Below, piece by piece: positions 18,039-29,518 of a stretch of DNA of 64,000 bases (the stretch's first letter is position 1; the number at the start of each line of letters is the position of its first letter). The DNA lies in contig NZ_VMOA01000001.1 in NCBI RefSeq assembly GCF_020662345.1, forward strand, positions 218,420-282,419, given 5' to 3'. Position numbers and translations under genes: made by a program. The notes under the pieces are model-generated. The model searched no databases, was not told the DNA's origin, and was given only the letters and a program-made list of their open reading frames with translations. Source of the DNA: Methylobacterium sp. W2. GTDB taxonomy: Bacteria; Pseudomonadota; Alphaproteobacteria; Rhizobiales; Beijerinckiaceae.

Positions 18039-19637
18039 ATGTCGCATGATCAGGCGCGGGTTGCCCGCGCACTCCTTTCCGTCTCCGACAAGACGGGCCT
18101 CGTGGATTTCGCCCGCGCGCTGTCCGAGCGCGGCGTCGCCCTGGTCTCCACCGGCGGCACGCACCGGGCCTTGAGCGAGGCGGGACTGCCGGTCACGGAA
18201 GTCGCCGAGATCACCGGCTTTCCCGAGATGATGGATGGGCGGGTCAAGACCCTGCACCCGGCGGTGCATGGCGGCCTCCTCGCGGTGCGCGACGATCCCG
18301 AGCATCAGGCGGCGCTGGCCGCCCACGGTATCGGCGCCATCGACCTCCTCGTGGTCAATCTCTATCCGTTCGAGGCGACCATCGCGAAACCCTGCGCCTA
18401 TGACGACGCGGTGGAGAACATCGATGTCGGCGGCCCGGCGATGATCCGCGCGGCGGCCAAGAACTATGCCGACGTGGCGGTGGTGGTGGATGTGGCCGAT
18501 TACGGCGCCGTCCTCTCGGAGCTCGAAGCCGGCAACGGCACGCTGGGTGCAGCGACCCGCAGGCGGCTGGCGCAGAAGGCCTTCGCCCGCACCGCCTCCT
18601 ACGATTCCGCCATCGCCGCCTGGCTCGCCGACCATGTGGAGATGGAGGAGGCCCCCGCCTTCCGTGCTTTCGGTGGCACCCTCGCCCAATCCCTGCGCTA
18701 CGGCGAGAACCCGCATCAATCGGCGGCCTTCTATCGGACGCCCGGCCTCGTTCGGCCCGGTGTGGCGAGCGCCCGCCAGCTCCAGGGCAAGGAGCTGTCC
18801 TTCAACAACCTCAACGACACCGACGCGGCCTACGAATGCGTCGCCGAGTTCGACCCGGTCCGCGCCGCCGCGGTGGCGATCATCAAGCACGCCAACCCGT
18901 GCGGCGTCGCCGAAGGCGAGACCCTGGCAGAGGCCTACGAGCGGGCGCTCGCCTGCGACCCGACCTCGGCCTTCGGCGGCATCGTCGCCCTCAACCGCAC
19001 GCTGGATGCCGAATCGGCCGCACGCATCGTCGAGATCTTCACCGAGGTGATCATTGCGCCGGACGCCACCGAGGAGGCGATCGCTCTCGTGGCGGCCAAG
19101 AAGAACCTGCGCCTCCTCCTCGCGGGCGGCCTGCCCGATCCGCGCGCCAAGGGCTTTGCCATGCGCAACCTCGCTGGCGGCATCCTGGTTCAGGGCCGCG
19201 ACGCGGCCGTGGTCGACGACATGACGCTGAATGTGGTGACGAAGCGCGAGCCCACGGCGCAGGAATATGCCGACCTGCGCTTCGCGTACCGTGTCGCCAA
19301 GCACGTCAAGTCGAATGCCATCGTCTACGCCCGGAACGGAGCCACCGTGGGCATCGGCGCTGGGCAGATGTCGCGGGTGGATTCCTCGCGTATCGCCGCC
19401 TGGAAAGCGGCGGAGGGCGCAAAACGAATCGGGGCGGCGGAAAGCCTCGCCAAGGGCTCGGTGGTGGCCTCGGACGCGTTCTTCCCCTTCGCCGACGGCC
19501 TGATCGCGGCGGCGGAGGCCGGCGCGACGGCGGTGATTCAGCCCGGCGGCTCGATGCGCGACGCCGACGTGATCAAGGCCGCCGACGAAGCCGGGCTCGC
19601 CATGGTGTTTACAGGGCATCGCCACTTCCGGCACTGA
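18039..19637 (+). CDS. purH: Bifunctional AICAR formyltransferase / IMP cyclohydrolase PurH
   Basis: A 532-residue cytoplasmic enzyme catalysing the last two steps of IMP synthesis. The N-terminal MGS-like cyclohydrolase domain shows [24 protein letters not shown] and [13 protein letters not shown]. The C-terminal transformylase domain shows [23 protein letters not shown] (catalytic Lys-His) and [10 protein letters not shown]. The protein ends in the conserved FTGHRHFRH. The ATG at 18039 gives the standard N-terminus. It also consumes AICAR released by HisF. Confidence 0.97.
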   Translation: MSHDQARVARALLSVSDKTGLVDFARALSERGVALVSTGGTHRALSEAGLPVTEVAEITGFPEMMDGRVKTLHPAVHGGLLAVRDDPEHQAALAAHGIGAIDLLVVNLYPFEATIAKPCAYDDAVENIDVGGPAMIRAAAKNYADVAVVVDVADYGAVLSELEAGNGTLGAATRRRLAQKAFARTASYDSAIAAWLADHVEMEEAPAFRAFGGTLAQSLRYGENPHQSAAFYRTPGLVRPGVASARQLQGKELSFNNLNDTDAAYECVAEFDPVRAAAVAIIKHANPCGVAEGETLAEAYERALACDPTSAFGGIVALNRTLDAESAARIVEIFTEVIIAPDATEEAIALVAAKKNLRLLLAGGLPDPRAKGFAMRNLAGGILVQGRDAAVVDDMTLNVVTKREPTAQEYADLRFAYRVAKHVKSNAIVYARNGATVGIGAGQMSRVDSSRIAAWKAAEGAKRIGAAESLAKGSVVASDAFFPFADGLIAAAEAGATAVIQPGGSMRDADVIKAADEAGLAMVFTGHRHFRH

Positions 19638-19694
19638 TGCCGCGCGGTGTGCGGCGAACGGCCTGCGCGCATCGCCCTGTCGAGGCTATCTTCC

Positions 19695-21065
19695 ATGACC
19701 AACACCTACCTCTCCTCCAATCGCGCGGAGCGCCGGGCGGCCGGCAAGCGCCTGCGCGATGCGGTCCCCCGGGAATCTCATGCCGATTGGTATCCGGCCG
19801 ACGACCGCGATCCGCTGGCTGTCTTGCGAGCGAACGATGCCGGCCGGCTGCTCGAACTGATTCCCCTGCGCCACGAGCGGATGCGGGCCAGTCCCTTCGC
19901 CTTCCTGCGCGGGGCCGCCGCCGTGATGGCCTCCGATCTCGTCGGCGTTCCGGTTCCGGGCATCCCGGTCCAGGCCTGCGGCGATTGCCATATCGGCAAT
20001 TTCGGCGTGTATCGCAGCGGCGAGGGCCAGACCCTGTTCGACATCAACGATTTCGACGAGACGCTCTGGAACGTCGATTTCACCGTGGACGTGAAGCGCC
20101 TCGCTGCCAGCGTCGCCGTCGCCGCCTTCGCCCAGGGCGAGGACAAGGCGTATCGTGCGGCACGGGCGTGCGTCTGCGCCTATCGCGAGCACATCCGCGA
20201 GTTGTCCTATCTCTCGCCGCTGGCCATTTGGCACAGCCGCATCGACCTCAATGAAGAGATCGGCCGCCTCGGCGACGGAGATCTGTGCCGGCGCCTCCTG
20301 TCCGACGCGGCCTCCGAGACCGCCGACGGTCTGAGCCATGGCGACGCTCCGGACCTCGACCCGGCGACCGTCCATGCGGACCCGGCCCTGTGGCGCATCG
20401 CCGACAAGGCGCCGACGATCTTCCACGAAGGGTCGAACGGGCTGACCGAGGCGGTGCAGGAAGCGGCCGCCGCGCTGCTCGCCTATCCGCAGAGCCTCCA
20501 GGCCGACCGCAACCTGCTGACCCTGCGCTACATGCAGCGCGACGTCGCCTTCAAGGTGGTCGGCATCGGCTCGGTGGGCACGGTCTGCGCCGTGGGGCTC
20601 TATTCCGACGCGGATGGCGCGCCGCTGTTCCTGCAGATCAAGGAAGCCCGGCCTTCGGTCCTGGGTCAGCTCGCCCTCAGCCCGTTCTTCCTCGCATCCG
20701 AGGGCCAGCGCGTGATCGACGGCCAGCGCATCATGCAGGCCGCCAGCGACATGTTCCTCGGTACCGCCCATTCCGAGGTGAGTGGGCGCTCCTATTACGT
20801 GCGCCAGCTCAAGAACAAGAAGCTCTCGGCCGTCGCCGAGATCCTCGCCGAGAGCGGCCCCAAAGCCTATGCCCGTCTCTGCGGCACCACGCTTGCCCGC
20901 GCCCATGCCCGGTCGGGAGACGCGGCGATGATCGCCGGCTATCTCGGCAAGGGCGACGCCTTCGACGAGGCGGTGGCCGAGTTCGCCATGCGCTACGCCT
21001 GGCAGACGATGGCCGATCATCACGCCCTGCAGGCGGAACATGCGGAGACCGCCGAGCCTGCATGA
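19695..21065 (+). CDS. DUF2252 family protein
   Basis: About 456 residues matching DUF2252 throughout. The signature [10 protein letters not shown] followed by [12 protein letters not shown] resembles the HGDxHxxN and DFD catalytic elements of aminoglycoside-phosphotransferase-like kinases, so a kinase-like fold is likely. VGIGSVGT and LFLQIKEA further on could bind nucleotide. The substrate is unknown. The ATG at 19695 is preferred to an upstream in-frame start lacking a ribosome site. The gene ends 26 bases before a strong bidirectional terminator. Confidence 0.85.
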   Translation: MTNTYLSSNRAERRAAGKRLRDAVPRESHADWYPADDRDPLAVLRANDAGRLLELIPLRHERMRASPFAFLRGAAAVMASDLVGVPVPGIPVQACGDCHIGNFGVYRSGEGQTLFDINDFDETLWNVDFTVDVKRLAASVAVAAFAQGEDKAYRAARACVCAYREHIRELSYLSPLAIWHSRIDLNEEIGRLGDGDLCRRLLSDAASETADGLSHGDAPDLDPATVHADPALWRIADKAPTIFHEGSNGLTEAVQEAAAALLAYPQSLQADRNLLTLRYMQRDVAFKVVGIGSVGTVCAVGLYSDADGAPLFLQIKEARPSVLGQLALSPFFLASEGQRVIDGQRIMQAASDMFLGTAHSEVSGRSYYVRQLKNKKLSAVAEILAESGPKAYARLCGTTLARAHARSGDAAMIAGYLGKGDAFDEAVAEFAMRYAWQTMADHHALQAEHAETAEPA

Positions 21066-21091
21066 CGGCAGACGAATTCCGCAACGCGCGG

Positions 21092-21141
21092 ACGATACGA
21101 GAAAGGGCCCCGGAGCGATCCGGGGCCCTTTTTCGTATCGT
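21092..21141. terminator. Bidirectional terminator between convergent genes
   Basis: A near-perfect palindrome. GGGCCCCGGA (21105-21114) pairs with its complement (21119-21128) around a GCGA tetraloop, flanked by A/T tracts, and an outer arm ACGATACGA (21092-21100) pairs with TCGTATCGT (21133-21141). It can serve both the DUF2252 gene and the convergent transporter gene. Confidence 0.93.
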
Positions 21142-21210
21142 CATATCGACGGCGTCACAGCAAGCGCCGGACCGAGGCCGAGGACCCGGTCCGGCGTCCC
21201 GATTCGAGGA

Positions 21211-22998
21211 CTATCGCGCCGGGCGGTCGTCCCAGGTGAAGATGTCCCTGTCCTTGGTCTCGGGGATGAACAGGGCACCGATGACGGCCGTCGCGAGGGC
21301 GATGACGATCGGGTACCAGAGGCCGAAATAGATGTCGCCGGTCTGGGCCACCATGGCGAAGGCGGTGGCCGGCAGCAGGCCGCCGAACCAGCCGTTGCCG
21401 ATATGGTAGGGCAGCGACATCGAAGTGTAGCGGATACGCGTCGGGAACAGTTCGACGAGGGCCGCCGCGATCGGGCCGTAGACCATCGTCACGTAGAGGA
21501 CGAGGATCGTCAGGATACCGATGATCGTCAGCTTCTGGACCGAGAAGATGTCGATCATCTTGGCGAAGTTCGACAGGCCGTCCTTCGGTTCGATGGCGAT
21601 CTTCACGATGCTCGGGTTGGTGGCGGTGGGGTAGCCGGAGGCGGTGAGGGCCGCGCCGACCTCCTTGGCGAAGGTCGGATCGGCGGCGGCGAACTCCTTG
21701 CCGGCGACGGTGACGGTGGCCTTGGTGCCGGGAGCGGCCGGCTCGGTGGTGTAGTTCACGGCCGAGCGCGCGAGCAGCGCCTTGGCGATGTCGCAGGAAT
21801 TGGTGAACTTGGCCGTTCCCACAGGATTGAACTGGAACGAGCAATCCGCCGGATCGGCCTTGACCACCACCTGCGTGCTCTGCTGGGCCGCGTGCAGGGC
21901 CGGGTTGGCGGCCGCGGTCAACGCCTTGAACAGCGGGAAGAAGGTCAGTGCCGCGATCACGCAACCGCCGAGGATGATCGGCTTGCGGCCGATCTTGTCG
22001 GAGAGCGCGCCGAAGAACAGGAACCCGCCGGTGCCGAGGATGAGCGACCAGGCAATGAGTACGTTGGCCGTGAACTGATCGACCTTCAGGATCGTCTGCA
22101 GGAAGAACAGCGCGTAGAACTGGCCGGTGTACCAGACCACGGCCTGGCCGGCGGTGAGGCCGAGAAGCGCGAGGAGCGCCCATTTGGCGTTGCGCCACTG
22201 GCCGAACGCCTCGGAGAGCGGCGCCTTCGAGCCGGTGCCCTCGTCCTTCATCTTCTTGAAGGCCGGGCTCTCCTGCATCTGCAGACGGATCCAGACCGAG
22301 ACGCCGAGCAGCACGATCGAAACCAGGAACGGAATGCGCCAGCCCCAGGCGGCGAAGGGCGTGATCGTCCCGGCCGAACCATCGGCGAGGGTGGTGGCGA
22401 CGGGTGCATAGTTCGCGTTGACGTAGATCTGGGTGAACAGGATCACCATCAGCGACAGCAGGAGACCGAGGGTCGCCGTGGTCTGGATGAAGGCGGTGTA
22501 GAAGCCGCGACGGCCGGGAGGAGCGTGCTCGGCCACATAGACCGCCGCGCCGCCGTACTCACCGCCGAGCGCGAGGCCCTGGAGCATGCGCAACGCCAGC
22601 AGCGCCACGGGCGCGACCCAGCCGACGCCGTACTCGTTCATCGTGGCATAGGAGGGCAGCAGGCCGACGACGAAGGTCGAGATGCCCATGATCAGGATGG
22701 TCACGAGAAAGGTATACTTGCGGCCCACTAGGTCGCCGAGACGTCCGAACACCAGCGCACCGAAGGGGCGGACCAGAAAGCCGGCGGCGAAGGCCATCAG
22801 GGCGAAGATGTTGCGCGTCGCTTCCGGATAGGCTGAGAAGAACTGCGCACCGATGATCGCGGCAAGCGATCCGTAGAGATAGAAATCATACCACTCGAAC
22901 ACAGTGCCGAGCGAGGAGGCCAGGATGACCTTCTTCTCGCCGGCACTCATGGGCCGCGCGGCTTCCTTTGGTAACGGGACCGCTGACGTTGCAGACAT
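21211..22998 (-). CDS. MFS transporter of the metabolite:H+ symporter (MHS) type with a large inserted loop
   Basis: A 595-residue inner-membrane carrier. The MHS hallmarks are present: GTVFEWYDFYLYG in helix 1, RPFGALVFGRLGDLVGRK between helices 2 and 3, GGEYGGAAVYVAEH in helix 5 and FPTRIRYTSMSLPYH late in the protein. Typical MHS proteins (ShiA, ProP, KgtP) have 430-500 residues; this one carries about 125 extra residues (about 362-488) between the ninth and tenth helices, predicted outside the membrane and containing C386 and C402. The substrate is unknown; a carboxylate or osmolyte is likely. Divergent from nothing; preceded by a 330-base gap. Confidence 0.9.
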   Translation of the reverse strand: MSATSAVPLPKEAARPMSAGEKKVILASSLGTVFEWYDFYLYGSLAAIIGAQFFSAYPEATRNIFALMAFAAGFLVRPFGALVFGRLGDLVGRKYTFLVTILIMGISTFVVGLLPSYATMNEYGVGWVAPVALLALRMLQGLALGGEYGGAAVYVAEHAPPGRRGFYTAFIQTTATLGLLLSLMVILFTQIYVNANYAPVATTLADGSAGTITPFAAWGWRIPFLVSIVLLGVSVWIRLQMQESPAFKKMKDEGTGSKAPLSEAFGQWRNAKWALLALLGLTAGQAVVWYTGQFYALFFLQTILKVDQFTANVLIAWSLILGTGGFLFFGALSDKIGRKPIILGGCVIAALTFFPLFKALTAAANPALHAAQQSTQVVVKADPADCSFQFNPVGTAKFTNSCDIAKALLARSAVNYTTEPAAPGTKATVTVAGKEFAAADPTFAKEVGAALTASGYPTATNPSIVKIAIEPKDGLSNFAKMIDIFSVQKLTIIGILTILVLYVTMVYGPIAAALVELFPTRIRYTSMSLPYHIGNGWFGGLLPATAFAMVAQTGDIYFGLWYPIVIALATAVIGALFIPETKDRDIFTWDDRPAR

Positions 22999-23273
22999 GG
23001 GGGTTCCTCCGGATTTTTTACTTCCAGGCTTTTGCAGGCCTGGCTTTCATCACTTTCCAGACCCGGCTTCTGCGTCGGCGTTCGCAGTCGGCCAAGTCCT
23101 GGTGCGCATTCGTCTTGCCGCTCACGAAAATGAGAGCACACGACGCTACCCCACGCCATGATTTCGCCCAAGAGTGAAAACGCGGCAGAGGGGCTGGATA
23201 CTCACGTTTTTGTGTGCGGGCGTCGCTTTTTCGCCCGCAGCAGGCTTCCTCGCGGCACCCGGTACTTCGAACG
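22999..23273. other. Intergenic region upstream of the MHS transporter
   Basis: No credible gene. A GGAGGAA ribosome binding site for the transporter lies just above 22998 on the minus strand. The remainder separates it from the acetate operon; no promoter consensus stands out. Confidence 0.4.
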
Positions 23274-23275
23274 AG

Positions 23276-23303
23276 AAAGGGCGCGGCTCGCGCCGCGCCC
23301 TCT
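23276..23303 (-). terminator. Probable terminator of the acetate operon
   Basis: GGGCGCGG (23279-23286) and CCGCGCCC (23293-23300) form an 8-bp stem with a 6-base loop about 30 bases beyond the actP stop. On the minus strand a short TTTCT follows, so the U tract is weak. Confidence 0.6.
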
Positions 23304-23332
23304 CAAGGTCCGAAGACTGGTTTTGATATCGT

Positions 23333-25027
23333 TCAGTGAGCGTGGGCGCCGGACGCGCCGATCCCGGTCTCGGAGCGCACGAACTGCTGGTCGAACAAGG
23401 CGCGCTCGCGCTTGGCCCGGGCCGTGTTGTCGAGCTTCGACACGACGTAGATCGTGAGGAAGGCGAGCGGCATCGAGAACAGGGCCGGGTTGTCGTAGGG
23501 GAAGATCGCCACCGGATTGCCGAAGGTCGTCACCCACACCGCCTTCGACAGGATCACCATGCCGACCGCCGCGAAGAGGCCGACGAAGCCGCCGATGAGG
23601 GCGCCCCAGGTGGTCGTGCCCCGCCACAGGATCGACATGGTGAGGATCGGGAAGTTGCAGCTCGCCGCCACAGAGAAGGCGAGGCCCACCATGAAGGCGA
23701 CGTTCTGGTTCTCGAAGACGTAGCCGAGATAGATCGCCACGATGCCGATGACGACCGCTGAGAGCTTCGAGAGCCGGACCTCGGAGGCCTCGTTGGTGCG
23801 CCCGCGGGCGATGACGCTGGCGTAGAGGTCGTGGCTCACGGCCGATGCGCCCGCGAGGGTCAGGCCGGCCACCACCGCGAGGATGGTGGCGAAGGCCACC
23901 GCCGAGATGAAGCCGAGGAAGTACGGTCCGCCCACGGCATTGGCGAGGTTCACCGCGACCATGTTGGTGCCGCCGACCATGCCCTTGAGCTTGTCGAAGG
24001 CGCCGGCCGGATCGAGCTTGAAATAGGCCGGGTCGGACATCAGCAGGGCGATGCCGCCGAAGCCGATGATGAAGGTGAGGATGTAGAAGTAGCCGATCAG
24101 GCCGGTGGCGTAGAACACCGACTTGCGGGCGGCCTGGGCGTCGGAGACCGTGAAGAACCGCATCAGGATGTGCGGCAGGCCGGCGGTGCCGAACATCAGG
24201 CCGACGCCGAGGGAAATCGCCTCGATCGGGTTCGAGACGAGGCCGCCCGGTGCCATGATGGCGTCGCCCTTCGGGTGCGTGGCGACGGCGGCCGAGAACA
24301 GGGCCTCGGGATTGAAGCCGTATTTGTAGAGGACCGCGCCGGCCATGAAGGTGGCGCCGCCCAGCAGCAGGCAGGCCTTGATGACCTGGACCCAGGTGGT
24401 CGCCTTCATGCCGCCGAAGGCGACGTAGACGATCATCAGCACGCCGACGATGACCACGGCGTAGAGGTACTCGAGCCCGAACAGGAGCTGGATCAGCTTA
24501 CCCGCGCCCACCATCTGGGCGATCAGGTAGAACGCCACCACGACGAGGGTACCCACCGCCGAGATGATGCGGATCGAGGTCTGGTCGAGGCGGAAGGAGG
24601 CCACGTCGGCGAAGGTGAACTTGCCAAGGTTGCGCAGGCGCTCGGCGATCAGGAACAGCACGATCGGCCAGCCCACGAGGAAGCCGGTGGAGTAGATCAG
24701 TCCGTCGAAACCGGAGGTGTAGACGAGGCCAGAAATGCCGAGGAACGAGGCGGCCGACATGTAGTCGCCGGCAATCGCCAGCGAGTTGGTGCCGGCCGAG
24801 ATGCCGCCGCCGGCGGCATAGAAGTCCGAGGCCGATTTGGTGCCCTTGGCCGCCTTGTAGGTGATGCCGAGGGTGAAGAGCACGAAGAACGCGAACATGC
24901 CGATGGCCGGCCAGTTCGTTTGGGCTTTCGTGACGGCGCCGATATCCGGGCCGGCCGCATAGGCGGCTCCCGCCAGAATGACCGCGAGGGTGGAGCCGAG
25001 GGCGATCGGGTGCGCTGAGCGGATCAT
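23333..25027 (-). CDS. actP: Cation/acetate symporter ActP
   Basis: A 564-residue solute:sodium symporter with about 13 membrane helices after an N-terminal signal-like segment ([15 protein letters not shown]). Family marks include [22 protein letters not shown], split here as SDFYAAGGG near residue 68 and [14 protein letters not shown] about 90, and [15 protein letters not shown] near 285. The length and C-terminus match E. coli ActP. It takes up acetate and other short monocarboxylates. Its start overlaps the DUF485 stop by 4 bases, and acs lies upstream, so uptake and activation of acetate are encoded together. Confidence 0.94.
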   Translation of the reverse strand: MIRSAHPIALGSTLAVILAGAAYAAGPDIGAVTKAQTNWPAIGMFAFFVLFTLGITYKAAKGTKSASDFYAAGGGISAGTNSLAIAGDYMSAASFLGISGLVYTSGFDGLIYSTGFLVGWPIVLFLIAERLRNLGKFTFADVASFRLDQTSIRIISAVGTLVVVAFYLIAQMVGAGKLIQLLFGLEYLYAVVIVGVLMIVYVAFGGMKATTWVQVIKACLLLGGATFMAGAVLYKYGFNPEALFSAAVATHPKGDAIMAPGGLVSNPIEAISLGVGLMFGTAGLPHILMRFFTVSDAQAARKSVFYATGLIGYFYILTFIIGFGGIALLMSDPAYFKLDPAGAFDKLKGMVGGTNMVAVNLANAVGGPYFLGFISAVAFATILAVVAGLTLAGASAVSHDLYASVIARGRTNEASEVRLSKLSAVVIGIVAIYLGYVFENQNVAFMVGLAFSVAASCNFPILTMSILWRGTTTWGALIGGFVGLFAAVGMVILSKAVWVTTFGNPVAIFPYDNPALFSMPLAFLTIYVVSKLDNTARAKRERALFDQQFVRSETGIGASGAHAH

Positions 25028-25332
25028 CGGCCGAGGTCCCGCTTGAGCGCGGCGGTCAGTTCGTCGAAACGGCCGTTGGCGCGCTGGACGTAGATGCCGG
25101 TGAGAATGAAGGCGAAGATGATCACGGCGACGCCGAGGATCAGGCCAAGGGAGGTGGTGGCGCTCCCGATCTTCAAGGCGAGCAGGGACTTGTCGAAGGC
25201 GATGAGGCCGATGAAGCCGAAATAAACCAGCAGCATCAGGATGGTCAGCGTCCAGCCGAAGCGGGTGCGTTCGTGCACGAGCTCCTTGAACCGCGGGTTC
25301 TGCGCAATCCGCGCAGTCTCGATATCGGACAT
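25024..25332 (-). CDS. DUF485 membrane protein (YjcH-like)
   Basis: A 102-residue protein with a polar N-terminus ([16 protein letters not shown]) and two membrane helices (about 28-50 and 60-85), the YjcH/DUF485 pattern. It is nearly always encoded just before actP and is presumed to assist the symporter, though its role is not proven. The overlap with actP implies coupled translation. The 246 bases between it and acs show no terminator that I can recognise, so one acs-yjcH-actP transcript is likely. Confidence 0.9.
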   Translation of the reverse strand: MSDIETARIAQNPRFKELVHERTRFGWTLTILMLLVYFGFIGLIAFDKSLLALKIGSATTSLGLILGVAVIIFAFILTGIYVQRANGRFDELTAALKRDLGR

Positions 25333-25578
25333 GGCGTTACTTTCCCTGAAGCGTCGACCCTTCTGAACGGGGTCTCGGTCTCGACGAATACTGTAGAGAT
25401 GGAGGGGCGAGCGCGTTTAATGCTGCCGACCTTGTCTCGTGTCCCGAGGCGCGTCTGCGCAAGCGCCGCACGGTCACGATTTCGTCAGGGCGAGCGGCAG
25501 CGACGGCTCGGGATCCGGCCAGGACGCGACCGGCGCACCTCTCTCGAGATGCGCCGCTTCGTTGCGGGAGTTCGGCGA

Positions 25579-27528
<1,950 letters not shown>

Positions 27529-27654
27529 GACGTTTTCCCTGCTGGTGCCCGATCGTATCGCGAAAACCGCGCAGCCGGGACTTCCACCTTGTTCTTATGC
27601 GCAGGAGCAGATTTACCGCAAGCGCGAAGGGGCGTGATCCAACAGCGCCGGCAC

Positions 27655-27668
27655 CCCCCAATTGGGGG
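27655..27668. promoter_or_regulatory. CCCCC-AATT-GGGGG palindrome upstream of acs
   Basis: A perfect 14-base palindrome 127-140 bases ahead of the acs start and 30 bases past the end of the next gene. In other proteobacteria acs is controlled by LuxR-type response regulators (CrbR/ErbR); whether this is such a site is inference from position and symmetry. Confidence 0.4.
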
Positions 27669-27697
27669 AATACTCCTTGCCATCGGTGGCCTGCAGG

Positions 27698-27958
27698 TCA
27701 GTTGCAGCCGATACAGATCCCCTTAATCCCCGAACCTTCCGATTTGGGCCGCTTGCCTTTGTCGTCAGGCTTCACCGGCGTGTCGGGTGCGGCTGCGGCG
27801 CCGGGAGGCTTGGTGACGCCGGTGGGGGTGATGTTGCGGAAGGCGCCGGCCGAGTCGATGTTCTGCCCGGTCGTCGAAGTGCCGGCCGTCTGGGCCAGGA
27901 CGCCGGTTGCTCCGGTCATGAAAAGGCCGGCAGCCAGAAGTCTCAGGGTTGTTCGCAT
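27698..27958 (-). CDS. Small exported hypothetical protein
   Basis: An 86-residue protein with a signal peptide (LRLLAAGLFMTGATGVLAQ, cleavage after VLA). The mature part is Thr/Pro/Lys-rich and ends in GICIGCN, with two cysteines that could bind metal or form a disulfide. I do not recognise the family. No operon partner is evident: the next genes on either side are 120-170 bases away. Confidence 0.65.
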   Translation of the reverse strand: MRTTLRLLAAGLFMTGATGVLAQTAGTSTTGQNIDSAGAFRNITPTGVTKPPGAAAAPDTPVKPDDKGKRPKSEGSGIKGICIGCN

Positions 27959-28081
27959 CGCGCTTCTCCATGTGTTTGGCAGTGTTGCGGAAGAACGGAT
28001 GGAGTGCGCCGGGGTTGCTTCCCGCCGCGAGGCGGCACCGGGAAAGACCGTGTCGGGGCGCGGATGCGAGCCCGCATCGTG

Positions 28082-29398
28082 TCAGGGAGGCGACCCGCAA
28101 GGCTCGGTGCGGGCCGGCAGCGTCGGGTTGACGATGCGGAAGTCGGCCACCACCGCATCGAGGCGGGCATCCACCAGATCGTTCATCTGCGCGACCCCCT
28201 CGGCCGCCCGGAGCCATTTGGCGCCGCCCCAGACCTGCACGAAGCCGGAAGGTCGGCCGCCGTGATCGCGGCAGGTGAAGGTGATCGAATGGGCGAAGCC
28301 CGCCAGTCCGAGCCCTTTCCAGCGGCTATCGTCGATCGAGAGGCCCTCGAAGGCGAGGCGCACGTCTTCACCACGCAAGGGCGCGCCGCGCCGTGCTCTC
28401 TGGGCCTCCGCGATGGCTTCGGCGGCGAGGACCGCGTTGTAGACGCCCCGGTTGTAATGGGTCTCGCCCGAACCGTCTTTCGGCGTCGAGGACAATCCAC
28501 GATCGGCGACGAAGGTGTCGATGGCATCGAAGGCGGGGAAAGCATCGCCGAAAGCATGGCGGCTCACTTCCTTGAAGCCGCGGCTCGCCGACCCGGTGCG
28601 GCGGATGCCGTCCTGGTCGGGCCAGCGCAGGGCGATCATCCGGTCGGGCGGGACGTCGACCTTCAGGGCCTCTTCGACGGAAGCGCCGCTCCGCGCGCCT
28701 TGGCCCAGGAGGATGACATGGTCCGGGCGCGCGGCGGCGATGCGTGTCCACAGGGCGGCGTTGCCGGCCTCGGTCTCGTCATCGGCGAAGAGCGGCGTCG
28801 AAAACCCGTAGCGGGCGCCGAGTTCCTGCAGGATGGCGAGGGCGGACGGGTCGGCGCCCGCATGGCTGTAGACGAGGCCGATGGAGAGGCCCTGCAGTTC
28901 GGACAGGCCGCCCAGCCGGTCGGCGAGATACCGGATCGCGATGGTGATGCCGCCGAGTACGGTGGCGGAGGGGTTGAACACCCATGGCAGCAGGTCGCCG
29001 CGCGTTCCGGCCGGGAAGCCGTCGGCGAGGGACAGGAGCGGGATCCGGTCACGCGCGGCCGGTGCCAGCAGATCCTGGGTGATGCCCCGGTCCGGTGTCG
29101 TGATCAGGACCGTTCCGGCCGCCCGCGCGGCGGCGTAGCAGGCGCGGGCGCGTTCGACCTCCGATGCAACCTCGCACTCCTCCAGCTGCAACGGTACGCC
29201 GCCGATCCCGCCGTCGCGCTGGTTCAGCATCTCCAGGTAATCGTGAACGCCATTGGCGACCCGCGCGCCGATGGCGGCGCCGGGGCCCGTGCGGTTGGTG
29301 AGGAGGGTCATGCGGACGGGCTCGGCGGCTCCGGCCGGCAGACAGAACGCCAGGATCAGGGCCGTCATGGCCGTCGGAGGCGAGAGGCGTCGCGTCAT
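28082..29398 (-). CDS. Periplasmic binding protein, branched-chain amino acid type, orphan
   Basis: About 438 residues with a signal peptide (TAMTALILAFCLPAGAAE) and a type I periplasmic-binding fold as in LivJ-like proteins: PVRMTLLTNRTGPGA at the mature N-terminus, then GVHDYLEMLNQRDGGIGG and, later, YNRGVYNAVLAAEAI. No permease or ATPase gene is near. It may serve a transporter encoded elsewhere or act as a sensor subunit; the histidine kinase gene lies 120 bases upstream on the same strand. The ATG at 29398 is chosen for the signal peptide. Confidence 0.82.
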   Translation of the reverse strand: MTRRLSPPTAMTALILAFCLPAGAAEPVRMTLLTNRTGPGAAIGARVANGVHDYLEMLNQRDGGIGGVPLQLEECEVASEVERARACYAAARAAGTVLITTPDRGITQDLLAPAARDRIPLLSLADGFPAGTRGDLLPWVFNPSATVLGGITIAIRYLADRLGGLSELQGLSIGLVYSHAGADPSALAILQELGARYGFSTPLFADDETEAGNAALWTRIAAARPDHVILLGQGARSGASVEEALKVDVPPDRMIALRWPDQDGIRRTGSASRGFKEVSRHAFGDAFPAFDAIDTFVADRGLSSTPKDGSGETHYNRGVYNAVLAAEAIAEAQRARRGAPLRGEDVRLAFEGLSIDDSRWKGLGLAGFAHSITFTCRDHGGRPSGFVQVWGGAKWLRAAEGVAQMNDLVDARLDAVVADFRIVNPTLPARTEPCGSPP

Positions 29399-29518
29399 GG
29401 AGAGTGCATCGGGCCCGGTCCTCCGCAGGCCGCGCGTCGCAGGAGCGACGCACGCCACATGGCCGGGCGATGATGGCAGATGCCCGGCTCTGCGACGAGC
29501 CCGCGCCAGCAGCGGCGC

